Shown here piece after piece: positions 33,893-41,928 of a stretch of DNA of 51,048 bases. Source of the DNA: Anaeroplasma bactoclasticum (GTDB lineage: Bacteria > Bacillota_I > Bacilli_A > Acholeplasmatales > Anaeroplasmataceae); the NCBI GenBank assembly GCA_023663825.1, contig JAMPGQ010000006.1, positions 1 through 51,048 of the forward strand. Reading direction: 5' to 3'. The notes beneath the pieces were generated by a model. It made no database searches. It was given only the letters and a program-made list of their open reading frames with translations, and was not told where the DNA came from. Both the position numbers and the translations under genes were made by a program. Position 1 is the stretch's first letter, and each line of letters opens with the position of its first letter.

Positions 33893-35437
33893 ATGACAAC
33901 AATTGAATATCTTTCACTCCCCACTTATAAAAGATTTTTATATAAAATAGCTGCGTTTTTTAAGGCTATACCTAAAGTAATTTGGAATTTTTTATCTGTT
34001 ACGATTCTAAAATTTTTTTCCAAAATTGGAAAAGGTATAGCAAACTATTTTGTAAGCTTATATGAAATTTTTATAAGCGGAGATTGGAAGACTAAGGTTT
34101 CATATGTCATTATGGGCTTTGGTCATATTTGGCGTAAGTCCTACATAAAAGGTTTTATGTATTTGTTATATGAAATCATCTTTATTTACTTTATGATATC
34201 TACGGGTGCACCAGCAATGGCAAGAATAGGAACGTTTGGCTTTGTTGCACAAACATCCTATACACATCCTACACTAGGAATTGAAGTTTCAGAATTTAAA
34301 GATGATAGTTTGATGATTCTTTTAAGCTTTGTAATTTCAATCATCTTCATTGCCATCTTAATATTCCTTTGGACAATTCAAGTAAAAGAAAACAGTCAAT
34401 TAGAGAATATGAATAAAATTGGTAAGCGTGTTGGTGACAAAGATACCGTACAAAGCTTAGTTGGAAGAAACTTTCATAAGGTATTATTAGCGTTCCCAAC
34501 ATTCGGTGTTGTGATGTTTACAATTATACCATTAATTTTGATGATTATTGTTGGATTTACCAATTATTCTTCAATCTATCAAAATCCAAAGGAATTATTT
34601 GACTGGGTTGGTGTTTATAATTTCTCTAAGTTATTTGGTTTAACAGGAGATGGAGGAGCACAATTTGCTTATATTTTCGGTCAAATCCTTTTATGGACTT
34701 TGATTTGGGCATTTTTTGCAACCTTCACTAACTATTTCTTTGGTATGATTGTTGCGATGATGATCAATAAAAAAGGAATTCGTTTGAAAAAGCTTTGGAG
34801 AACCATTTTAATTACAACTATTGCGGTTCCTCAGTTTATTTCTTTGTTGTTCTTGTCTAAATTCTTAAGTACGGATTTAGGGGCATTTAATGCAATCCTT
34901 AGGAAACTTGGTTTAATCACAGAAAACATTAAGTTTTTAGAGGATGGAATGATTGCTAAGGTAACCATTATAGTTGTTAATATGTGGATAGGTATTCCTT
35001 ATACAATGCTAATGTGTTCAGGATTATTAATGAATATACCACAGGATTTATATGAATCTGCTAAGATAGATGGAGCTAGTCCAGTTAAGATGTATATGAA
35101 AATTACATTACCTTATATGCTATTTGTTACAGGACCTTATTTGATTTCAAACTTTGTAGGTAATATTAATAACTTTAATGTTATTTATCTCTTATCTGGA
35201 GGTGGTCCTACATTTAGTAGTGTGAATGGAACGCTAGTGAATGCAGAGGCAACGTATGGAGCTGGTCAAACAGATTTGTTAATCACGTGGTTATATAAGA
35301 TTGCAATGACACAAGCCACTAAGGATTATGGAGTTGCATCTGTAATTGGAATTATTGTGTTTATTGTTGTTGCATCTTTATCAATGATTTTCTATACAAG
35401 AACGAATGCAGTTAAGAATGAAGGTGATTTCCAATGA
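33893..35437 (+). CDS. malF: maltodextrin ABC permease, MalF type
   Basis: A 514-residue permease. A cytoplasmic amphipathic N-terminus (about 1-65) and two TM segments precede a charged loop. The type I ABC permease core follows with about six TM segments (roughly 195-505) and the EAA loop YESAKIDGASPVKMYMKITL contacting the ATPase. The long N-terminus is typical of MalF. The start at 33893 has GGGGTGGG upstream; GTG at 33884 is less likely. Its stop overlaps malG by 4 bases (ATGA). Confidence 0.9.
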   Translation: MTTIEYLSLPTYKRFLYKIAAFFKAIPKVIWNFLSVTILKFFSKIGKGIANYFVSLYEIFISGDWKTKVSYVIMGFGHIWRKSYIKGFMYLLYEIIFIYFMISTGAPAMARIGTFGFVAQTSYTHPTLGIEVSEFKDDSLMILLSFVISIIFIAILIFLWTIQVKENSQLENMNKIGKRVGDKDTVQSLVGRNFHKVLLAFPTFGVVMFTIIPLILMIIVGFTNYSSIYQNPKELFDWVGVYNFSKLFGLTGDGGAQFAYIFGQILLWTLIWAFFATFTNYFFGMIVAMMINKKGIRLKKLWRTILITTIAVPQFISLLFLSKFLSTDLGAFNAILRKLGLITENIKFLEDGMIAKVTIIVVNMWIGIPYTMLMCSGLLMNIPQDLYESAKIDGASPVKMYMKITLPYMLFVTGPYLISNFVGNINNFNVIYLLSGGGPTFSSVNGTLVNAEATYGAGQTDLLITWLYKIAMTQATKDYGVASVIGIIVFIVVASLSMIFYTRTNAVKNEGDFQ

Positions 35438-36330
35438 TAAAAGCGAAGAAAATAAGTTTATTTGCTGATCCAAAAATGTCTGGTGGCAAGCGTGCTAAAG
35501 AAAGAATCAGTAGAATCGTTATTTATGTTATTTTGGGAATTATATCTATAATTTGGATATTACCTTTTGTTTATTTAATACTCCAGTCCTTTGCAGTAAA
35601 GTATGAGACAAACTTAATTGTTCCTCAGCAATGGACCTTTAACAATTATATAGCGTTAGTTAAAGATCCAGTATATCCATTTTGGAGATGGTATTTAAAT
35701 ACTTTTATCATTGCTTTAATTGTTTCTGTATTAAATACAGTATTAACCCTAATTAGTGCATATGCATTTTCAAGATTACGTTTCAAAACTAGAAAAGGGT
35801 ATATGAAACTGATTTTAGTTATAGGAATGTTCCCAGGATTTTTAGGAATGATTGTTACATACTATATGCTTAAGCAAATTGGTTTGGCAAATGGTGTTCC
35901 TGGATTATTTGGTCTTGTTTTGGTTTATATCTCAGGCTGTGTTATGAACTATTATGTTGCCAAGGGATTCTTTGATACGATTTCAAAGTCTTTAGATGAG
36001 GCTGCAATGATTGATGGAGCAAATAAGAACACAGTATTTTGGCGTGTTATTATGCCTTTATCTAAGCCAATTGTAGTATATACAATATTATTAGCATTTA
36101 CTGCTCCTTGGGGAGATTATATGCTAGCAAGTGTTATGGCTGGTGGACATACTGAGCTTTATAACGTAGCTGTTGGTTTACAACAGATGATGTCAAAAGC
36201 AGATGGAACCAAATACTTCCCAGTATTCTGTGCAGCGGGAGTGGTTGTTTCCATTCCAATTATGATATTGTTCTTCTTACTTCAAGGCTATTATGTCGAG
36301 GGAGTAACTGGTGGAGCAGTTAAGGGATAA
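35434..36330 (+). CDS. malG: maltodextrin ABC permease, MalG type
   Basis: A 298-residue permease with six TM segments and the EAA loop LDEAAMIDGANKNTVFWRVI. It ends in YYVEGVTGGAVKG, matching the conserved MalG C-terminal EGVTAGAVKG-type tail that contacts MalK. It pairs with MalF in the inner membrane. The start is coupled to malF, and the next gene begins 1 base after its stop. Confidence 0.93.
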   Translation: MIKAKKISLFADPKMSGGKRAKERISRIVIYVILGIISIIWILPFVYLILQSFAVKYETNLIVPQQWTFNNYIALVKDPVYPFWRWYLNTFIIALIVSVLNTVLTLISAYAFSRLRFKTRKGYMKLILVIGMFPGFLGMIVTYYMLKQIGLANGVPGLFGLVLVYISGCVMNYYVAKGFFDTISKSLDEAAMIDGANKNTVFWRVIMPLSKPIVVYTILLAFTAPWGDYMLASVMAGGHTELYNVAVGLQQMMSKADGTKYFPVFCAAGVVVSIPIMILFFLLQGYYVEGVTGGAVKG

Positions 36331-36331
36331 T

Positions 36332-37957
36332 ATGAGGGCTATAAAGAAAATATTTTTGGCTATGGCTTTGGTTTTAACAGGCTTATCTATGGGTTGCACA
36401 GATAGTAAGAGTGGAAAATATGGCAAATATATCGAAGAAAATCTATCTGCTCCTACGATTATAGATGATAATTATCGCAATTATTATGAAATATTTGTTC
36501 GTTCCTTTTATGACTCTGACGGAGATGGAATTGGAGATTTACAAGGTGTAATTCAAAAATTAGATTATATCCGCGATTTAGGGTTTACAGGAATATGGTT
36601 GATGCCCATTAATAGTTCATCTTCTTACCACAAATATGATGTGAAAGATTATTATGAAGTGGATAAAAGCTATGGAACTATGGAAGATTTAGAAGAATTA
36701 ATAGAGGAATGTCATAAGCGTGACATTAAACTTATTCTTGATTTAGTAATTAACCATTCAGGACTGAACAATAAATGGTTTACAAAGGCAAAGACTGCAC
36801 ATGAAAAGGCTATGGCAGGCTTAAAGCTTACAGAAGATGAAAAGGGTTGGGATGATTTCTATTGTTTTTATGATAGTAAATCAGAAATTCCAAGTGGAAA
36901 AACCTGCCAATTGGTTGCAGGTAAAACGTATTATTATGAATGTAATTTCTCTTCTAATATGCCTGAATTTAATTTGGATAATGAGCTAGTTCATGAGGAG
37001 TTCAAAAAACTTATTAAATTTTATTTAGATAAGGGAATAGATGGTTTCCGCCTAGATGCGGTGAAATATTACTATGTGGAAAGCCATAGGAAGAGCATAG
37101 AATTCCTAAGCAAATTTAACTCTTGGGTAAAGGAAATCAACCCTAAGGCGTATATAGTTGGAGAATGCTGGGATTCTGAAGAGATTATTAAGCAGTATTA
37201 TGAAAGTGGTTGTGATTCTTTCTTCAATTTCACTACAAGCGTAAGCAATTCTTCTAGTGGTGTACTAAATTCCTTAAATCAAGAAGGAAGAATGTTAAAT
37301 CGTTATTATGATGCCTTGCTAGATAATATAACTTTAGCAGGAGATTATATTCCAGCACCATTTTTAGATAATCATGATATGCCTAGATATACCTCTAGTG
37401 CTAGTCCATATAAATCTAAATTCCAATATGCATTATTATCTATGATGAATGGGGCTACATTTACTTATTATGGTGATGAGGTTGGAATGGTTGGAAGTAA
37501 CGGTGGCAATCGACCTGATGAAAATGTTCGTATCCCTATTTATTGGGGTGAGGGCATAGGAGATTGTAATACATTATCTTCTGCAACAGAAAATGAATAT
37601 CCATATGACCCTGTTAAGGATCAAATGGAAGATGAAAATTCTTTTTATAGTTTTTATAAGAAGTGTTTACTCATAAGAAATCAAAATCCGGAAATTGCTA
37701 GAGGTACAATATCTCTAATAGAAAAGGATAGAGATGAAAAGAAATTATTATTTATTGCAAAAGAATATAGCGGTAGTAAGATTGGAATTATCATCAATTT
37801 TTCTCCAACTGAAAATTTAAATGTTGATTATTTAAGTGCAGGCTTTACACAGGTTGTAGGTCAGTTAGTTGCAGATACAAAGGGTGATAAGTATATCGGT
37901 TTACAAAAAGATAACAGTATTTTGTTACCACCATATAGTATTGCAGTTGTTAAGTAA
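36332..37957 (+). CDS. GH13 alpha-amylase/alpha-glucosidase lipoprotein
   Basis: A 541-residue lipoprotein: signal peptide with lipobox LSMGC (C22), then a GH13 barrel with DGIGDLQGVIQKLDYI, DLVINHSG (region I), GFRLDAVKYY (nucleophile D242), IVGECWD (acid/base E278) and FLDNHDMPR (D349), and a C-terminal beta domain. Anchored outside the membrane, it would cut starch-derived maltodextrins beside the importer. QGVIQKLDYIRDLG resembles oligo-1,6-glucosidase and neopullulanase subfamilies, so exact specificity is open. The start at 36332 follows TAAGGGA. Confidence 0.92.
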   Translation: MRAIKKIFLAMALVLTGLSMGCTDSKSGKYGKYIEENLSAPTIIDDNYRNYYEIFVRSFYDSDGDGIGDLQGVIQKLDYIRDLGFTGIWLMPINSSSSYHKYDVKDYYEVDKSYGTMEDLEELIEECHKRDIKLILDLVINHSGLNNKWFTKAKTAHEKAMAGLKLTEDEKGWDDFYCFYDSKSEIPSGKTCQLVAGKTYYYECNFSSNMPEFNLDNELVHEEFKKLIKFYLDKGIDGFRLDAVKYYYVESHRKSIEFLSKFNSWVKEINPKAYIVGECWDSEEIIKQYYESGCDSFFNFTTSVSNSSSGVLNSLNQEGRMLNRYYDALLDNITLAGDYIPAPFLDNHDMPRYTSSASPYKSKFQYALLSMMNGATFTYYGDEVGMVGSNGGNRPDENVRIPIYWGEGIGDCNTLSSATENEYPYDPVKDQMEDENSFYSFYKKCLLIRNQNPEIARGTISLIEKDRDEKKLLFIAKEYSGSKIGIIINFSPTENLNVDYLSAGFTQVVGQLVADTKGDKYIGLQKDNSILLPPYSIAVVK

Positions 37958-37971
37958 AGGAGAATAAGATT

Positions 37972-40518
37972 ATGGCGGGATTAAGATTAGAACATATATA
38001 TAAGGTTTATCCTAATGGTACGAAGGCAGTTTCTGATTTTACGATGGACATCCAGGATCAAGAATTCATAGTCTTTGTAGGTCCATCTGGTTGTGGAAAA
38101 TCAACAACCTTAAGAATGATAGCTGGCCTAGAGGATATTAGTGCAGGTGAGTTATATATTGGTGATCGAATCGTAAATGATGTTGAACCAAAGGATAGAG
38201 ATATTGCGATGGTTTTCCAAAATTATGCTTTGTATCCACATATGACAGTATATGAAAATATGGCATTTGGTTTAAAGCTAAGACATGTTCCAAATGCAGA
38301 AATACATGAAAAGGTATTATGGGCAGCACAAGTGCTTGACTTAACAGAATACCTTGATAGAAAGCCTAAAGCAATGTCTGGTGGACAAAGACAAAGAGTT
38401 GCATTAGGTAGAGCCATTTTAAGAAATCCTAAGGTTATGCTTTTGGATGAGCCCTTATCCAATCTAGATGCTAAGCTACGTGCTCAAATGCGTAGTGAAA
38501 TTGCTAAGTTACATGAGCAATTAAAAACAACTTTTATTTATGTTACTCATGATCAGGTTGAAGCAATGACATTAGGTACGCGTGTTGTTGTAATGCGCTT
38601 AGGACGTATCATGCAAATGGATACACCAAAGAATTTATATGATTATCCAGACAATTTATTTGTTGCTGGATTCATTGGTACACCACAAATGAATTTCTTC
38701 CATGCAACTTTAACGAAAAATGGAAGCAATATTCATATTGATTTTAAATGGAGTAAAGAAAGTTTAGATGTACCACAAGCTTCTTTAGCTAAAGTGAAAC
38801 CACAATATTTCGATGGTACCTCAGAAGTAGTTGTTGGTATAAGATGTGAGCATATTTCTTTAGATCCAGAAGTGGTTAGTAAATCTAAGAGTTTAATAAA
38901 CGTTCGTGTTTCTCATTTTGAGGAATTAGGAAATGAAACCTTAATTTATGCAGATATAAACGAAGATGGTGATGGATTCTCTGAGTCCTCTACTAGAGTT
39001 ATCATTAAGGGAACTTCATCATATGGATTAGTTAAGGGAGCAATGGCCAAGGCCGCTGTTAATGTATCTAAGCTTCATATGTTTGATAAGAATACAGAAA
39101 ATACAATCAATCCAAGAGTTCCAAGTGATAACTTAATTACAGGTAAAGTTCAAAAGAATGTATTAAAATTTGGACAGTTATCTTATGAACTTCCACAAGC
39201 AATCACTTTAGCAGATGGCAATTATGATGTGATGATTCCAGCTTCTGCAATCTCCTTAGGAAATGGAGTAAGTAATACTGCTGAATTAACCTCATTAGAG
39301 AATGTAGATGGATTAAATATTGCAGGCTTATTGATTGCAGATCAGTTATTATTTACAAATACAAAGGAAGAATTATCCTTAAATAAAAAGTATTCTATTG
39401 AATTAGATTTTACACAACTTGAATTTATACAGGATGGTTCAGTTGTTCATCATGCAATTTCAGAATACGATAAGATTGATGCAATTTTCTTAAATCATGC
39501 AACAGCTAAAACATATGTTGGTGATTCCTACGATTCAGTTGTACAAGAAAGACTACAAAATGTGGATAACACATATTTACCACAGCTTCAGACCTTAACT
39601 GAAGAATATCAAAATAGTTTACAAGAAGCGGCCAAGGTTGATTCTAAAGCAATTGTTGAAAAGAATAAGCCATTAATTGATTCTAAGAAGCAAACGTTAG
39701 ATGAAAATGTCTCTCGTTTAAAGACTGAATTTGATGAGGCTTTAAAGAAACTTAAAGAAGAGCATCGTTTAAATAATGAAGAGATTACGCGTAATGTTGA
39801 ACAAACCTATGCAAAAATTAAAGAGGATGAATTATCTGCCTTTGAATCCTTTAAGGCAATGAATAAGGATAAGGATGCTTATCGTAAGAGAGCTGCTGAA
39901 ATTAGAACCTTTAAATCCAATTTCAATCTAGAAAAGAAAAACGAACTTGAAAAGCAAATTAATTTAGAAGCAGTTCGTTTTGAAAGTGATTTAAATGCTT
40001 TAAAAGGAAATTTCAAACGAAACGTAGATGGTCTTAAAAAGGAATTTAAACAATTTGTAAATCAATGTGATAATGAGGCTTATCCACAAAAGAAGTTAAA
40101 TAAGGAATATCGTAAGAACCTAAAGGAAATTAATTCTAAATATCAAAATGATAAGAATTTAGCAAATATAATTTTCTTCTTTAAAACAAATGATTTATTG
40201 ACCTTATGCTCTGATGCTATATCTAACAAGATGATTCAAAGCTTAGGTGTTAAGGTATTTACTAAGCAATATTTAGTAGAAATTCCACATAACGCCTATA
40301 AAGAAAGCCAATCTGATGGTCTTGAATTACAGGTTCTTGAGTTGTTAGATTATGGCAAGTGTAGATATCTTCGTTGCCAAATGGAGGATGCTACAGGCGT
40401 AAAAGAAATCTATATTGAAACAGAGCGTGAAGCTATAGATTCTAAAACGATTAAGGTTGTTTATGATATTACAAAGATTCATATCACTGAAAAGTCTATG
40501 GAGATTAAAATTTATTAA
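37972..40518 (+). CDS. msmX: MsmX/MalK-type ATPase with coiled-coil insertion
   Basis: An 848-residue protein; MsmX/MalK are about 365-380. Residues 1-240 are a standard carbohydrate-importer ATPase: Walker A GPSGCGKST (37-45), signature MSGGQRQR (135-142), Walker B VMLLDEPLSNLD (D159, E160), H-switch VTHDQVEAMTLG. Residues 240-380 form the TOBE-type regulatory domain, ending NVSKLHMFDKNTENTI where normal family members stop. A beta-rich section (about 380-515), a long charged coiled coil (about 523-735) and a final section (about 735-848) follow, the last ending YDITKIHITEKSMEIKIY, a second copy of the TOBE-like ending. It energises MalF/MalG; the extension may regulate the ATPase or tether partners. 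Confidence 0.92.
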   Translation: MAGLRLEHIYKVYPNGTKAVSDFTMDIQDQEFIVFVGPSGCGKSTTLRMIAGLEDISAGELYIGDRIVNDVEPKDRDIAMVFQNYALYPHMTVYENMAFGLKLRHVPNAEIHEKVLWAAQVLDLTEYLDRKPKAMSGGQRQRVALGRAILRNPKVMLLDEPLSNLDAKLRAQMRSEIAKLHEQLKTTFIYVTHDQVEAMTLGTRVVVMRLGRIMQMDTPKNLYDYPDNLFVAGFIGTPQMNFFHATLTKNGSNIHIDFKWSKESLDVPQASLAKVKPQYFDGTSEVVVGIRCEHISLDPEVVSKSKSLINVRVSHFEELGNETLIYADINEDGDGFSESSTRVIIKGTSSYGLVKGAMAKAAVNVSKLHMFDKNTENTINPRVPSDNLITGKVQKNVLKFGQLSYELPQAITLADGNYDVMIPASAISLGNGVSNTAELTSLENVDGLNIAGLLIADQLLFTNTKEELSLNKKYSIELDFTQLEFIQDGSVVHHAISEYDKIDAIFLNHATAKTYVGDSYDSVVQERLQNVDNTYLPQLQTLTEEYQNSLQEAAKVDSKAIVEKNKPLIDSKKQTLDENVSRLKTEFDEALKKLKEEHRLNNEEITRNVEQTYAKIKEDELSAFESFKAMNKDKDAYRKRAAEIRTFKSNFNLEKKNELEKQINLEAVRFESDLNALKGNFKRNVDGLKKEFKQFVNQCDNEAYPQKKLNKEYRKNLKEINSKYQNDKNLANIIFFFKTNDLLTLCSDAISNKMIQSLGVKVFTKQYLVEIPHNAYKESQSDGLELQVLELLDYGKCRYLRCQMEDATGVKEIYIETEREAIDSKTIKVVYDITKIHITEKSMEIKIY

Positions 40519-40534
40519 TCTTAGGAGGAAGAGT

Positions 40535-41188
40535 ATGAAACGTAAATTAACGGGTGTACTTTTATTGGGATTTGTTTTCCTTCTTGCCTTTTTAACAGGC
40601 TGCAGTGATCGTAAATCTCCAATGAAGGGCTATATCACAGATGATGAGGTCACTCAAATCGTTAGTAAATTTGCAAATGAAACAAAATATGAAAAATACT
40701 CTTATGAAGGTAATTTAAATTATTTTGGTTATGCAGATGAGATTGTACCTCAAACGATTTCTAAAAGAAATGTAGAATTTGTTGATTCTTTAGAGGAATA
40801 TAGTGATAAATGTTCTTCCTATTATCTTCGTTTGCCACTTCATATTACATTTGCAAATTGGACAACAGATAAAATCTCAGAATCCTCTAGTAGTCTTTCT
40901 ATTTCAACAAAGTATCAATTAGAATCTAAAATATATCGTCCTGCGGGATTAGATTCTATTTATTATTATGCTCGCGAGGATGGTGGCTTTATATTAAGAG
41001 CCTTTGGCGTCAACAAAGCTTTAATTATTAAAAGACCAAGCGATATCACTTGCCGTGCAAAATGGGATATTGAAATAGAATATGATGCAAATGGCTATTT
41101 GGTTCGTGAATCCTTTGCTACTGTAAATAAATCAGAGAAAAACAAGAGTGGCTGTTGTTATGGAGAAGCAAAATATACTTATGCTTAA
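40535..41188 (+). CDS. unknown lipoprotein 1 of the starch locus
   Basis: A 217-residue lipoprotein: signal peptide with lipobox FLTGC (C23). The mature part is mixed alpha/beta with no family I recognise; it is Tyr-, Ser- and Lys-rich. TAGGAGGAAG precedes the start at 40535, and the open frame reaches further left into msmX without a ribosome site. Its end overlaps the next lipoprotein gene. It shares a loose pattern with that neighbour (short acidic start, threonine/tyrosine-rich strands), so both may be a pair at the cell surface. Confidence 0.75.
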   Translation: MKRKLTGVLLLGFVFLLAFLTGCSDRKSPMKGYITDDEVTQIVSKFANETKYEKYSYEGNLNYFGYADEIVPQTISKRNVEFVDSLEEYSDKCSSYYLRLPLHITFANWTTDKISESSSSLSISTKYQLESKIYRPAGLDSIYYYAREDGGFILRAFGVNKALIIKRPSDITCRAKWDIEIEYDANGYLVRESFATVNKSEKNKSGCCYGEAKYTYA

Positions 41189-41909
41189 AAGAAGTATAGT
41201 TTTATTCTTGATTCTCTGTATAGGGGGATATCTAACCTCTTGTACAGCAAAAATACCGGAAGGCGATATTAAGGATTTCGTGGATTGTATTAGTTATGAT
41301 ACAGCCTATGAGAATATTGATTTGGGAGTAAGCAATGTTATGGTAGTTTATTCTCAAAATGATGAAGAATTAGGCCGTGTATCTATTCATACAGAAATTG
41401 ATAAAAGCCAAAAGTATTATTATGCAAATACAATAGCAAGCGGAAGCTATGTAGAGGAATATGGCTTTGAAGAACAACAGATTCTTTCCTATATGAATGT
41501 AGATAATATAGTTCAATCCTATCAAATTAAAAATAATGAGACCTTAGAGGTTTCTCATAGTGAAGAAGAATTAAATCAATTGATTACATCCTTCTTCTAT
41601 ACTCAGGTTGATGGTGGATATCATCAGGGAGCTATATATTATGGAGATTATGTAATAGCGAATTGTGGGAAGTTCTATACATGCTTTTCGTTAAATGAAG
41701 AAAAAACATTATTAACCTATGAGGTAAATACATCTCAAAAAAATAGCGATGGAGATGAAATTGTTACGATGCATTATTTTGTAATTGATGCATACGGAAT
41801 GCTTGTATCTCTTCATACAAAATCTATTATGGTTGAAAAAAATATTGTTGTTGACACGACAATAGAATGTGAATACAACAAGCCAATAGATAAAAAAACA
41901 GAACTATAA
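41181..41909 (+). CDS. unknown lipoprotein 2 of the starch locus
   Basis: A 242-residue lipoprotein with signal peptide MLKRSIVLFLILCIGGY and lipobox LTSC (C21). The mature domain is predicted mostly beta, with segments such as MVVYSQNDEELGRVSI and EIVTMHYFVIDAYG. No family recognised. The start at 41181 gives the cleanest signal peptide and overlaps the previous gene by 8 bases. An ATG at 41160 in the same frame is possible; neither has an ideal ribosome site. The pullulanase gene follows 19 bases later. Confidence 0.7.
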   Translation: MLKRSIVLFLILCIGGYLTSCTAKIPEGDIKDFVDCISYDTAYENIDLGVSNVMVVYSQNDEELGRVSIHTEIDKSQKYYYANTIASGSYVEEYGFEEQQILSYMNVDNIVQSYQIKNNETLEVSHSEEELNQLITSFFYTQVDGGYHQGAIYYGDYVIANCGKFYTCFSLNEEKTLLTYEVNTSQKNSDGDEIVTMHYFVIDAYGMLVSLHTKSIMVEKNIVVDTTIECEYNKPIDKKTEL

Positions 41910-41928
41910 GAAAGGAGTTTATAGTTAA

